This document shows, one piece after another, positions 41,087 to 53,144 of a DNA stretch of 64,000 bases. This DNA is from Plasmodiophora brassicae (lineage: Eukaryota > Endomyxa: Phytomyxea > Phytomyxea > Plasmodiophorida), in NCBI GenBank assembly GCA_036867785.1, contig CP145412.1:310001-374000 (forward strand), read 5' to 3'. The notes under the pieces are model-generated. The model worked only from the letters and a program-made list of their open reading frames with translations. It did not search any database and was not told the origin of the DNA. Position numbers and translations under genes: made by a program. Within the stretch, counting starts at the first letter, position 1. Every line of letters begins with the position of its first letter.

Positions 41087-41844
41087 CTACTTCTTCTTGC
41101 CGGTGTTGCTGGCCCTTTGCGCGACGACGATGCTGTCGAACTTGGAACGCGCGCGCGCAATGTACTTATCGAAGACGGGCCTGCGAGACGCGTAGACGCG
41201 CGGCACCGTGAACGCCGCCAGCACACCTGGAACAGACGGATCAGGCGCGATGATACACGAACGGGCTTCGGTTGGGGGGTACTGATCAGGAACAGATTCA
41301 GCAGGTCCAGGATGCAGCCGACAAGGGCGACGGCTACGAGAACGACGACGACGCGGTACGTCAGCGCCGGCGACTGAAACAGGCAGATGCGCCTCCAGGC
41401 GTTGGCGGCGGCATTCAGCGCGGCGGAAAGCTCCGCCGAGTGCGACGACAGCCACGTCGCACTGATGATCTCCATATCTTCGACGAGTCTGACAATGCGG
41501 ATGTGCGGGTCAGAGGGTACGGCGAGCCACCCCAGGGAGCACAGCAGAACGGACATGTCTGGCGCGGACGATTTCGCGGCCGCCACGCGCTGTACGAAAC
41601 GCATGATGAACAGGACGAGCATCTGCAGCAGCGCCGTGATGGCCACGAGCGTCAGCGCCGTCATGGCCCGCCAGTACAGCAGGTAGTAGGCGATCAGGCA
41701 GGCCGCAAGCGTGACGCCCGACACGGCCGGGTGCCGCCACATGACCAGGTCGGCGGCCAGGATGCGGACCTGCTCCGCCACTGGCGCCGCCCCATGACCG
41801 TCAGCAGCGTACTGCGCCGCACGACCCGACACTGCCGACGCCAT
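41087..41844 (-). CDS. Reticulon-domain protein
   Basis: Exons 41844-41283 and 41226-41087 with a 56-nt phase-1 intron (gtaccc...gttccag) give about 233 residues. The reticulon homology domain starts with ADLVMWRHPAVSGVTLAACL and has two long hydrophobic hairpins (YYLLYWRAMTALTLVAITAL; YRVVVVLVAVALVGCILDLL). After the splice it ends with LFLISVLAAFTVPRVYASRR, the typical reticulon C-terminal signature, and a basic KKK-like tail (TGKKK), a possible ER-retrieval signal. Reticulons shape tubular ER. The start MASAVSGRAAQYAADG was chosen over an upstream in-frame ATG. The gene is convergent with the helical protein at 40963. Confidence 0.87.
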
Positions 41845-42080
41845 CGACGCTCGACCCTCCCCGGCTCTGTTCACCCGCCACGGACTTGCTGCGCCCTCAT
41901 GTGCCCAGCGGGCCCTGGCCATGGACGTATACAACAACGCTCACTGCGCCGCTCTGGACACTGCTGCATGTATTCCGACGCTTCTGCGGGTCGCATCCGA
42001 CGGTTTGTATGGGGCGGGCGCCCGACCTATGCGTCCCAGATGGAGATGTATCGCGCGCGACTGAACAACCCGGCAAGGCC

Positions 42081-42564
42081 CTATACGGAATTAGGAACGT
42101 CTCGCCAGGTTATCGTTTGGTGGGTGGGGCGCGGAACGCGTCGTACCCTCTTTGGCTTCGACGTCGGTCGCCACGGGACGGTGATCGGTACGGTCGCGGG
42201 CTTCTTCATGAAGAAGTTGACGAACTCGTAGTCCTCCGGGAGCATGTACTCCCGGTCGGGGTCGGCGTAGTGCGGGAACGTGCTGAATGTGTCGAGGTGT
42301 CGGGGATGACGCGCTGGGCGCCACGGGGTCGACTCCCGTCGGCAGACTGTGGGCGTCCTGGCGTCAGGTGCGCTGTTCGGTGGTGCGCGCTCTTTGCCAA
42401 TGACTGTCACCTGGCTCCGGCCGGATTCGCAGTTGCTCGAGACGGCGTTTCTCTTGGCGAACCAGCTTCCCGACGTCGATCGACATGACGGCCGGGTTGC
42501 TGATCAGATTTCGAGGAACGAAAGATTCGAGCACGTGGTACGCCTCGGTTGCCAACGCTTGCAT
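42081..42564 (-). CDS. Small protein of unknown function
   Basis: Exons 42564-42411 and 42346-42081 with a 64-nt phase-1 intron (gtgaca...cccacag) give about 139 residues. The first exon (MQALATEAYHVLESFVPRNL and LVRQEKRRLEQL) is helical and basic. The second contains HLDTFSTFPHYADPDREYML and PEDYEFVNFFMKKPATVPIT, aromatic and proline-rich. The size and composition suggest an organellar or complex subunit, but no family was recognised. Protein-like composition across the splice supports it. The ATG may be preceded by an additional exon. Confidence 0.5.
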
Positions 42565-42922
42565 TCCACCTGTGATTTCGGCCACCGTTATTCGCCATGG
42601 CAACCTGCACGGCGCGCTGTTGGGCTTGACGACGCAAGCCCATCCATTGCCAGGTTGAGGGCGCCTTCTCCGATCCAGCGGCTGAAGTCACTTCGCCTGC
42701 GTAACGGCGCGCTGTAACCCTTCGGTGTCGAGGTCGACGCTACATTCCCCGCGTTCCCTTTACTGATCCACCACGTTGGTTGAGTCGAGGGCAGCGTGGC
42801 CACTCGAGAGCGATGGTCTGGATCCTCTGAACGATCGTACATCGACTACCCGCGACCTACATAGCCTGGCTTTCTGAATGTTAAGATATTCGCTGAGTAC
42901 AGTTTCGATCCATTCGTCTGTG

Positions 42923-45228
42923 ATGGTGGCCGCTGCCCACTCCTTAGCCCTCCTTAGCATATGGGCAGCTGGGCTTCGTGCTGCCACATCAGCAGCCACC
43001 TGCTCGGTGTGCGCGTGTACCGCGACTCTCATGTACGTGCGCCCCCATGCGGCAACGCTGGGTCCATTCACCTGTTCACATCATCGCAGAGACTGCAGCG
43101 GGCGATCACTGGCTTCGCTAACGCCTACGTTCCTAAATTCGCAACTGCCTCAGTCTGCGACACTCTACACAGAAATGTACGATATGTCGGCTTCGCCGTT
43201 TGACCCACGTTGACCGACGGAACATTGCTTCAGTTATCTGTACTCGAACCTACTGACGCAGGTGTCCGCTGGCACGTTCGATCAGTTTACAGCACTGGAA
43301 GGCCTATCAATGTATTCGAACAAGCTGACCACGTTACCGGATCACATTTTCGACGCTCTCACTGGCCTGTACTGGCTGTCAGTCCTACGCCTGGATCGTA
43401 ACGCGTCGTCCCACATTGCTAACTGTTGTCGTTTGTTAGGACCCTGAATCAGAACAACCTGGTGTCGTTGCCGGCTGGCGTCTTTGCCAACCAGTACCTG
43501 CTGGAATCTTTGTACGGATCCGGTATTTGCACATCTGCGTCCTGTCCAGCTAAGCCGCTGCCCAGGACCTTGAGTGACCTGAAGTTGCAGTCCCTATCGT
43601 CCACCGTTTTCGCATCGCTGACGCATCTCACCTCCCTGTATACTAAGATGTCGTTACCTGCCTATCAGTGCACTTAGACGGTTGAATCCCAGAACACTTT
43701 TCAACAACCCCAATCTGTCGTCCATGCCGCGGAGCGTATTTGCCACATTAACGTCGCTGACTTCTCTACTGTACGTAGCTCACCCTGGCAGATCATGATC
43801 TGGTTGCAGGACCTAGCATGACATGTTTGTTCGCGTAGGGATCTTCAAACGGGGATGACAAAGCTGTCCTGCATTCCTGTGAAACCACCAAATTTGGCAG
43901 TGGCCAATTACAAGACGCCCGCTGTGCCCCTCTGTCCAATTCCCACGACATCGCCAAGGTCTGATGTTCCTCTTATGTCTGTTGAATGACGCGATGACAC
44001 GAATTCACCCATGGCAGGCTCAGGCGCAAATCTAGTAGTCTGTTTACGAAGCAGACATCGAGGCACCCTACATCGAGGCACCCTACACTGGTCTCGTCCA
44101 CGCCATCTCCAAGACCGAGCCCTACATCCAAGGCAATTCCTCGAACCTGGCCGCAAACTCGTTTGCATCGGACGTCGTCCGGCGTCATTCAACAGACGAG
44201 ACCGCGTACGAGAGCAACGACCTCGTCCCGGCTCGTCCAGCGAACAGCCTCCCCAAGAATCAGTGCGCCGTCACCCGGTGGTCGCCTGACACTGTCGCTT
44301 GTCGGTGCCTACAGCCGGTATCCCATCAACGTACCCATCACGGCCTGGCTGATCGCCTTTCAAGCCAACGTGACGAAGACGACCTGGGACTCGTCGTCCC
44401 TGAACCAGATCCTACTCCAATTCGTGTCCGCTGTTTCTAGTGACCTGAACATCATGGGGGACCGGGTCGTGCTGGCTGAACTGGACGTTCTCCCGAATTC
44501 GGTTCCGTGTGTCACGTTCGCCGTTCTGGATCGGTTCACGCTGTCCGAAACCAGCGGCGACCAGGTCGCCCAGCAATTCCAGTCACGAGTGCAGACGACC
44601 AGTGATGCTCTGCGTAAGGACAGCCAGCTGCTTCAGTGTCTCAGCACCCCTCCTGTTCAGGTCAACATCACCCTGGTAACGTTGATGCTGCTGCCGCATA
44701 TTCGTCACGTGTCGCCTGCTCAACCTCTGCGCATAGGTCCATGTGATGCGCCTGCCAGATGGATCGTACACGATTCTTGCTGATGGCACGCCTCTGCCCG
44801 TATCGGCACCTCTGTCGTCGCCGGTCACGATGCTCGACTCGCTGCCGATCGTCTGGGTGGCCGCAATCGCAATCGGGCTCGTCCTGCTGTGGGTCTGCGT
44901 CAGTTTCGCCCTACGGCGACACAAACATCGTGGAGGTGCCCCAGCACTAGGAATCAACGTGGTGGCTTCGCCCGCTGCCCTGTCGTACTCGCCCGGCCCT
45001 TCCGTCGACCGTTACATACCAGCGGAGGCGGTTGTGCCGCCTCCCGTGCAGGCGCCGCAGTTCGTCGTGATCGACGCCGCCGTCTGGAACGACGTCCAGA
45101 TGCGGAGCCAGAGGTTCGATGCGATGTCGCAGCGCCCGTCGATGGCCCAGCGCCGGGCCCTGAGGCAGAAAGCCCGGCAGACCGTGACGCTGGCCACCGA
45201 CTCGGACGACAACGACACGATCGCATAA
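42923..45228 (+). CDS. Signal-peptide LRR single-pass membrane protein without kinase
   Basis: Eight exons (42923-43176, 43234-43377, 43440-43511, 43566-43637, 43678-43770, 43839-43958, 44018-44675, 44737-45228) give about 634 residues. The start MVAAAHSLALLSIWAAGLRA is a signal peptide. Leucine-rich repeats follow (LYSNLLTQVSAGTFDQF, LTTLPDHIFDALTGL, NNLVSLPAGVFANQ, LQSLSSTVFASLTHL, LSSMPRSVFATLTSL). Most LRR introns are phase 2, two exons being exactly 72 nt, one 24-residue repeat. Next comes a Ser/Thr/Pro linker with a duplicated TSRHP unit, a globular region (TLSLVGAYSRYPINVPITAW), one membrane helix (WVAAIAIGLVLLWVCVSFAL) and a 120-residue cytoplasmic tail without kinase. A cell-surface recognition role is inferred. 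Confidence 0.75.
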
Positions 45229-45447
45229 CGGATTCCGGCCGTCAGTGCAATAAAGCTGACCAGTGTGTCTTGCCACCAGGCAGCCAGGGGGCCACCGGCA
45301 CCGGCCACGGCGGACCGGCGTCGTCTTGTTCGGTGGCAGTTCCGGCGTGCAGGAAGTGCGTGCTGACTGCAGCCTACCCCACTGTCGACTGCGTCGGAGC
45401 GACACGTCGCCGGCAGGTCGACCGTCCCGGCCCCGTCGCATTGCCGT

Positions 45448-46720
45448 ATGGACCTGATCTGGCAGTCGGCGCAAGCGCCGTCCTGTTTCAAGAATGTGCG
45501 CTGGTCGCCCGATGGCACCTGTGCGCTGACGGCGCTGGACGACGGCTCCATCGACCTGTACGAGTTGCGGCATGAGGACCAGGGTGCGGCGGAGATGCCG
45601 CGCCTGCGACTGGACCACGTCTGCAGGCGACGCGAACCCGAGGTCGTCTACGATTACCTGTGGAACCCGCTGATGACCTCCCAAGACCCAGCAACCTGTT
45701 TCTTCTGTACGACGGCTCGCGACCAGCCGGTTCACATCTGGGACGCGTTCTCCGGTCAGCTGCGTTCGTCAATAGGCGCATACGATAACGGCGACGATCT
45801 TTACGCCTGCCTGTCCATTGGCATCACGCCTGATGGCGCCACGCTATACGGCGGCGTCAGCAATGGCGTATTCGTATTCGACCTGGAGCGGGGCAGTCGC
45901 GATCGTCGCCGATGGACCGTCAAGGACCCGGACGGTGGCGACTTCTACGGGCTGGTGTCCTGCATGGCGTTCGACAGAGCGTCTGGCCATGGCGACATCG
46001 TCGCGCTGGGATCGTACAGTGGAATGGTTGGCGTGTTCGACGAGAAATCGTCGTCCCATCTCCTAACGATGCCGTCCCATCGCCGAGGGGTCACCTCGGT
46101 GAAGTTCAGTCCTTGCGGTACTGTGCCATCTTCGTCTGCGCCGTACCGGGGCCGTCTGATTGCAATTTGTACATTGCAGGGCTGTACCTATGGTCCGGCG
46201 GGCGCTGCGAGCCCGACCTGCTCTGCTGGGATGTTCGGTACGCGCAGGTCCCGTTGCACCGCCTGCCCCGCGTCGTGGGCAACCACCAGCGCATCGACTT
46301 CGACCTGGAACGCACCGGGCGGTATGTGATCACCGGCGGGCAGGACGGTATCGTTCGGGCGTACGACGTCATGGAGGCACCTGTGCCGCCGAGTACCGCC
46401 CCGGCCCCCGCCTACTTCCAGTACCGTGTCGGCCCTGGTTTGTACTTCTCTGCGCTAGGTAGGGCAGGTCATGAACAGGACGCTGATGTTCGGGGATGCC
46501 TACTGTAGGTGATTCCTGTAACGGGGTCGGCCTGCACCCGTCGTTGCCGTTGGCGGTGACGACGTCCGGGCAGCGGCACTTCCCGGTGGACGATGCGGAC
46601 ACCGATGAGGAACGCGTAGACGACGACGACGTTGTGGACAGCGCCATTCGGTTGTGGAGCGTGCACCTGGATGCGCAGCGTCCTGTGCCCGCGTCATCAC
46701 CAGACTACACTAATGCATGA
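45448..46720 (+). CDS. WRAP53: Telomerase Cajal body protein 1 (WRAP53/TCAB1)
   Basis: Exons 45448-46117, 46180-46425 and 46509-46720 with phase-1 introns of 62 and 83 nt encode about 375 residues. Family signatures: RDQPVHIWDAFSGQLRSSIG, GVFVFDLERGSR, LGSYSGMVGVFDE, RRGVTSVKFSPCG, then LYLWSGGRCEPDLLCWDVRY and HRLPRVVGNHQRIDFDLERT, closing with NGVGLHPSLPLAVTTSGQRH. WRAP53 binds CAB-box RNAs and directs scaRNPs and telomerase RNA to Cajal bodies. It is shorter than the human protein because the long disordered N-terminus is missing. An acidic loop (DDADTDEERVDDDDV) lies in the last blade. ALKBH1 follows on the same strand 126 bp downstream. Confidence 0.92.
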
Positions 46721-46846
46721 CGGGTGGAGCACTGGAGCGTCGTTATGTTGATCAGCTCAGGGGGTGCGAGTGCGACACAGTCCGTCCGCGGAGTCCGTCG
46801 CTGCCGCCAGCTGCGGCGGCGAACGCGCGAGATCGCCGGGCCGACC

Positions 46847-48042
46847 ATGATGGGACGCTGTGCGGGCGACGGCGCGGACGCGTCGGCGTATAGGCAGGTG
46901 GAGCGCAAGTACAAGCGGAAGGCGGTGGCGCAGTCGAGTGCAGGGCGCAGGCGGGCCGCCCGGCACCCGGGCGACCCGCCTGCCGACCCGTACGGTGACG
47001 TCGTCGACCTGGGCCGGCATGTGCCTCACCGCGCACGATACCACGTCGACCGCGTTGAAGGGCATCCTGGCCTGCATATCATTGTCAATGCAGTACCGGT
47101 TGACGAGCAAATCCATTGGGCCCAGGTAACGCATTCGTGGGTGCCGGTCGGGGCGTTAGGCGGTGCGTGCTGACCGAAACGCAGGCGGCGATGTCCAGGT
47201 ATGCCGACAGCCCGTACACGAACCTGTCCTGCGAACCGAATCCGAAGCAGCTGACCCGACCCGCGCTCTTCGATCGCCTGCGATGGGCCAACCTGGGACG
47301 CCACTACGATTGGACGAATCGGTAATGCTTCCGCTACGCGTGTGCATGGAATGGCGCGCTGATTCCTTGCATGAACGCGCGTAGGTCATACCTGGATGTC
47401 GACAACCTCGGCGAACTACCCGTCGAGCTCGTCGACCTGTATGATCGGGTCCTGGCGGACGCTGGCATACCCTGTTCTGGACGCGTAACATGCGGCGACG
47501 GTTGTTTCTCATTGCCCGACCCTGAGCGTGCGTGATCGCAGGCACAGGCTGCCATTGTGAACTTCTATCCTGCCGGGACACGCATGGGTACACAGCGCGC
47601 TGTGAGCAGGCCCCGATCTGATCAGCGCCTGTGAATGATACTAGGTGGCCATGTCGACGACGCTGAGGGCGACATGGAGTCCCCGATCGTGTCGCTGAGT
47701 CTGGGGTGCTCCTGTATATACCTGCAGGGTGGGCCCAGTCGCGATCAGCGCCCTACACCCTTCTGGCTGCGTTCCGGTCAGGAATCGCGATGGCGCGTCC
47801 GCTGTATCGCTGACGCTGATCCTGTCCCTTGCTGTCCTGCAGGCGATATCGTGATCATGTCCGGGCCGGCGCGACGATGCTACCATGGAGTGGCCCTGGT
47901 CGCGTCGGGCACACTGCCGGATGACGTCAGGAGCGCAGCACCCGACAACGTCGTCGACTATCTGTCCAACGCCCGTATCAACATCAACCTGCGTTGCGTC
48001 GACGCGTCCCAGAAATGTACAACAAGAACAGGTTCGCCTTGA
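46847..48042 (+). CDS. ALKBH1: AlkB-like Fe(II)/2-oxoglutarate dioxygenase (ALKBH1 type)
   Basis: Six exons (46847-47125, 47185-47321, 47385-47484, 47542-47587, 47645-47776, 47843-48042), five introns of 57-66 nt, all in phase, about 297 residues. Landmarks: GLHIIVNAVPVDEQIHWAQ, LRWANLGRHYDWTNRSYLDV, AAIVNFYPAGTRMGGHVDDA with the iron-binding His-x-Asp, SPIVSLSLGCSCIYLQGG, DIVIMSGPARRCYHGVALV with the distal His, and ININLRCVD with the oxoglutarate-binding Arg. The pattern follows bacterial AlkB and eukaryotic ALKBH1, which demethylates tRNA and perhaps DNA in nucleus and mitochondria. The start MMGRCAGDGADAS is the best ATG in frame. One CGGAGTCCGT motif half lies upstream at 46789-46799. 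Confidence 0.9.
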
Positions 48043-48436
48043 ACGTTCGCGAATGCTCTGCCGTGGTCGCCCCCCCCTGCGTTTGTCCGTATGTAGCCGG
48101 AGGTCCAGTCAAACACCATACAGGGTGTCCATCGCCCCCCGGTTGCTGTCGGTCGCGTTCATGCAGGACCGAACGTGCCGTGTCTCGTTCCAGATTGCGA
48201 AGCGAACTGGTGTGCCCTGACGGCGGTGTCGACTGCGCCGCCACGTGCAATCGTTGCATGGCAGCCCCGAGCGACGACGACCTGGTTGCGGTGCCGCCTA
48301 CTGCGAGTCGCTGAACAGTCGGTCCCAGTGCTGCGCCTCCTCGCCTGGGTTCACTGCATTCATGCCCCTGTCCCGCTGTGGACACTGACAACACGCGCCC
48401 GCTGGTCGCCGGCCCGTCCGCTGTTCCCCGTCGTCG
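48043..48436. other. Intergenic gap, no gene seen
   Basis: About 390 bp between the ALKBH1-like and ARM-vWFA genes, both on the plus strand. Short frames on both strands lack features. It presumably holds the 3' end of the first and the promoter of the second. Confidence 0.5.
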
Positions 48437-51400
48437 ATGGCCACGGCCCTGTACCAGGCGTTAGCAGAGCGATGCGGTCGTCCGGTCGACTGGGCCACGG
48501 TTGTTCGCCCCGATCTGCCTCGGTCGTCGTCGCTGATCGCCGCTGCCGGCGACGATGGTGACCCGGACGCGCCCGGCAGCGCTGTGCCTCTGTACCTGGC
48601 CATATCGGGCGGCGCCATGCACCTGGTCAGCATCGTGTCGACGGAGGCGCCCGTCGCCTGGTCGCTGCCGATGCGCCAGGTGACGCGCCTGCAGGTGTCC
48701 GCGTCCGACCCGAACCTGGCCGTCATCCAGTACGAGGGCGGCGACAAGCGCCCGTCGTCATTGCGCCTCGTGTGCCGACAGCGCCAGGCGTTGATCGACG
48801 CGATCCAGGTGGCGTACACGGCGTGGACCCTGTCCCAGCAGTACACGATGGCGTCGCTGGACCTGCAGGTTCAGGCCATGGCCGACCTGGCCGACGTCCT
48901 GCAGCCGGAAACCAACGACAGGGTCGACCTGCCCGGCACGAGACGCTTCTACAGGGCCGGGTACTGGTTCCAGGCACCCGGCAACCTGGTCGATCTCAAC
49001 GACGCCGTCAAGAACAAGCCCTTCTCCACGTACGTGTTCGCCTCAGGTACGGGGGCGTGGGCACACGCGCGCCGATCAGCGCCTCCTAATAACGTGGGCG
49101 CACGTTAGAGACAGGCGACCTGGGGACGAGCAGCGACGCGCGCCTGCTACTCAGGGTGGAGCCGGCTCGCGACTACGCCCTCGACGGGTCCTGCTCCGTC
49201 CTCTCCCTGCGCCTCTGGACGGAGACGTGCGCGCACGCCATCGCGGTACGCCTCGTCGCGCGCCGTTGGCAAGATGGGCGGTGTCGTGACGCGCGCCGAC
49301 CGGTTTCGCAGGGCAACGAGAGTGGCCTCGAGGAGAGCGCGCCGATCGGGAAGCGCGCCACCCAGGCGAACAGCGCGTACCTGGTGTACGAGGCGGCGCC
49401 CCTGCACAAGGACGACGATGCCAGCGACGGGACGTCCTGGCAGGCCTTCCAGGTGAACGTCGCGCTGGCCACGCGGCACATCTGCCTGGTCGGCCTGCGA
49501 CGCCATCGTACGGCTCTCGTGGCGCTCGTCTCTATGGCACCTTTGTTATCCTAATGGGCTCGGTTCCCCCCATTAGGGTTGCCGCCGTTCGCCGACCGGT
49601 TCCAGGACCTGCTGTTCGTCTACATGGACGAACGCCGGCCGAAATCGTCGCCGCACCGCCTGGCCATCGACGCGTCGTTCAACGAACCCGTCCTGGACAT
49701 TGTCCGATCGGTGCGGTCGGCGTCGGACGAGAGCCGCCTCCCCAGCGCCGTCCTGCCCGTCTACGACGAGATCGTCGTGCGCGCCCGCTCCAACGCCTTG
49801 GCGTAGGTGCTGCCCGGGGCGACGACGACGACGACTGCATGGCTGATGGGCAGGTTCAGGGACGACGCCGCCCGTGCCATCTGGGTCAAGGACCATCTCC
49901 AGATCCGCCCGGATCGCACGATCGTCGGCGTGAAGTGGAAGCACCTGCAATTCGCGTTCTGCGGCGCCCTGGTGCGCCTGATGCCGGCCGACGCGGAGCA
50001 GGGGCCGCCCAGTGCTCAACGCCAGGAGAACTGGACCCGCATACGCAACCTGTGTAGGCGACGGCGGCGCCCATCACCACGCCGACGTTGAACGCCCTGG
50101 CTGTGTGTGCGTGTGTAACCAATGTCTGTCCTGCAGCGTTCGTCGAGGACCCGCTGGCCATCGTGGCCGCCTGCGAGAAGGAACTGAACGTGGGCGGGCC
50201 GGGCGACACCAGCAAGGTACGCGTCGCGTCCGCCCCCCTGGTCGAATCGAAACGATCGAGCGCCACTGGGTCAGGTCCAGGCGACGGTGAAGGCCAGGAT
50301 CGCGCAGCAATTCCTGGCGGCGGTCGACGGTGGCGAGCGGAACCGCATGCCGATCCCGTTGTCGGTCGTGGCGCTGGCCAGAGCGGCTCAGACCCTGCCG
50401 GACCGTACGGCCGCCGCTGTACGTGGGGTGCACCGCTCCGTTGCACGAGGTGCCCCACATGATTCTGGATGCTTGGGGCAGATCATTGACCGCGTGCTGG
50501 ACTACCTGGTGCACATTCGGGCGCCGGGCACCTGCTTCGCGCAGACGGACTCCATCCTGGACAAGTTCAACGACCCGGCGCTCATGGGCGATTTCGTATG
50601 CAACGAGGGCGCCCTGGTCGACCTGCTGTCCACACAGCATCACCGATACCTGGCCGACCTGATCGAGCGCGCCCCGAACGGGTGGTTTGCTGACCGGGCT
50701 CATTGGACGCAATGGTTGTCTCACGTCGACCACAGGGCGTCGCCGACGATGCAGCCGGACGTCTACCGCCGGCTGCTGTCCAAGAATTACAACCTGGACC
50801 TGACGAAGGTCGTCTGTGCGGGTATTGCGGGTGCGGCGCCCATCCGGGAATCGGACGCGCATGCCTGGGAGGTCACCATACCCGCCCTGACGAGGCTGTT
50901 GCAATCCGGGAACCTGTACGTCAAACGGTGGGCAGCGGACGCGCTCGGCGCCCTCTGCCAGTGCCCGCCTCTGGCCTCCATCGTGCTGGCGCAAGACACA
51001 GGTCGTGCCTGCCGTTTAGGCCCGTACTGCAGGTTCGTCCTCAATCGTGGGTCGTTCAACAGTGCCAGGATTGGCAATCGACTACCTGCAGTCGAGCCAG
51101 GACCCGCACCTGATGCAGGCCAGTGCGCGCCTGGTTGCCGTCCTGTTGCCGCCTGGCCCACGTTTCCGACGTAGGCCGCCCGTCGCCCACCACCACCACG
51201 ATGACGTGCCGTTGACGTCCACATCGTGTCGCATGTGCAGAGCTATGCACGTCGTTGGCGGCGCCGCTCGTCCAGCTGCTGGTTCCCGTTGTGCGCGGCC
51301 AGCGCCGCAACCAGGACGTCTGCAAGGAGGTCGCATCGGTCATCGGCAGGTTCTGCACCCTGGCGGGCGACGACGGCGCCCATGCCCGCCGCGAGTTCCT

Positions 51401-52706
51401 CTCCAACGACGCCGTTGCCGTTCTGATGCCCTTCATGGTGCACCACGACATGTACATTGGCATTGTGGAGACTGTACGTACACAGAGGCCAGCGGGCGCG
51501 TTCGAACATGAGCGCACGCTAACGATTGCGCGCGTCCCACATAGATGGGAGCGGCCATGAGCGCCCTGTACTTTGACTGCGACCCGGTGAACAAGCGCAG
51601 ATCGGTGACACACGTCGAGGACCTGCGGTCGTTGCTGATGGCGATGACGTCCCGTCGGCAACGGTGCCTGGTCCTGCAGATCCTGCAGAATTGCAGCTAT
51701 CGATGCTACCCGGTCATCAAGGCCCTGCGCAGGGTCGGGTTTGACAAGCTCCTACAGGCGTTCATCGACGCGGCATCGGCACCTGCCCCACAGTATGCGG
51801 CCTGTACGTACCCGGCAGCGATTCGTTCACCATGCCTGCCGGCAGGGAGACGCAGGAGGGCAGGGCGCTGCGTCAACGTGAGCTGGACATGCTTCAGGTG
51901 CTGTACGACCGCGTCGGCAAGCACCCGGTCGTACAGATCTGCTTCCTGATCGAGACGGGGTCGTCCATGGGCCCCTACGTCCGGCACGTGCCGTCGATGT
52001 GCACCGATGCGGTCAGCACGGCGATGCTCGGCGTCAACGGATTGGATTGCCAGGTGACCACGGTGGCCTGGGCGTGCCCCCTTCCGCATTTGGTCTGACC
52101 GTTGCGTGTGCAGATTGAGGTACAGACGGCGTACGTGGCCTACCGTCTGGCGCCCGGCAAGTCCCATGGGCACACGTTCGAGGCGCCGGCCACAACGGTG
52201 GTGCGCCTGGAGTCGCTGGAGACGGGCGGGTCCGGCAAGGGCACCTCCGACCTGCTCGGCGCCATGCTGTATGCACTGGAGGAGATGGACTGGACCGGCG
52301 ACCTGCGCTTCTTTGTCGTGCTGGCCATGAACCCGTGCTACGGGAAGAGGTTCCATGATGCCGACGTCAGCAAGACTCGGCGCGGCGTCCGCTACGGTAG
52401 CGCTAAGCTCAAGGCGCAGGACGTGCTCGACGATGTCAAGAGCGCCAACATCGAGGTCATTGTCGGTAGGAGCGTTCACGATCCGTGCTCTGCGGACCGT
52501 TGACACGTCTGACCGTTGGCCTGGGGGGCCCTGCAGAACCGCTGTCCGACACGTTGACCATGATGATTGGCGAGATGAAGAAGGTGCTGAATGTCAGCGT
52601 GTTCCCCGACCTGGGCTTCGATGACGCCGAGGATCGCCTGCGCCATCTATCGCAGCTGCTGGGGCAGAAAATCGCCCGAACGTTCCTGGCCGAGTTCGCC
52701 TGCTGA
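48437..52706 (+). CDS. Large protein with PH-like N-terminus, ARM-type solenoid and vWFA domain
   Basis: About 14 exons, with predicted boundaries 48437-49046, 49109-49245, 49312-49507, 49577 to about 49758, 49807-50053, 50137-50216, 50275-50418, 50482-51001, 51063-51170, 51241-51473, 51545-51807, 51846-52053, 52114-52465 and 52537-52706. All join in phase, about 1149 residues. The intron ending at 49806 is uncertain (30-57 nt). The N-terminal 150 residues resemble a PH-like fold (MHLVSIVSTEAPVAWSLPMR). The middle is a helical-repeat solenoid (LTRLLQSGNLYVKRWAADAL; GLAIDYLQSSQDPHLMQASA). The C-terminus is a von Willebrand A domain like that of alpha-kinase VwkA: QICFLIETGSSMGPYVRHVP, TAYVAYRL, GGSGKGTSDLLGAMLYAL and FFVVLAMNPCYGKRFHD. 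No kinase follows. Confidence 0.72.
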
Positions 52707-53144
52707 TTCCATGCATTCATACACACTTACTTGAGCTGGCACAGTCCTCGCCGTGTGCACAGTGTCTCAGGTCGACGTCTGCGTCTCCTGACGCCGCCTG
52801 CATACGTCGTACGTATATACTTACCCCGTACCGAGGTCACGCTTCGTCGCACACGCAAGGTGACAACGTCGCCTGATCTACCAGGCAAACCACCAAACGC
52901 CCTGCTCCGTTGTCAAATCGACGCCGAATTCATGGGCCCATCGCCGTCTTCGGTCGGCCAATCTGCAGGGCCTGTTCACCAACGCCAGCACGGCCACCCG
53001 AATCAGGGCATTCACAGGGTTTGGGTGGGCATCGCATCGACCAGTAGCGGTCGCGCGCCTGGGCCGTACAGACCCGACGGAAGACTGAAGTGGAGAACGT
53101 GATGCGCGTCATGTCAAGCTGTATTGTGAGGTAGCGGGCAGTTA
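52707..53144. other. Intergenic gap between convergent genes, no gene seen
   Basis: About 440 bp between the stop of the ARM-vWFA gene and the stop of RPL10. Short frames only. No tRNA or snoRNA fold was recognised. Confidence 0.5.
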
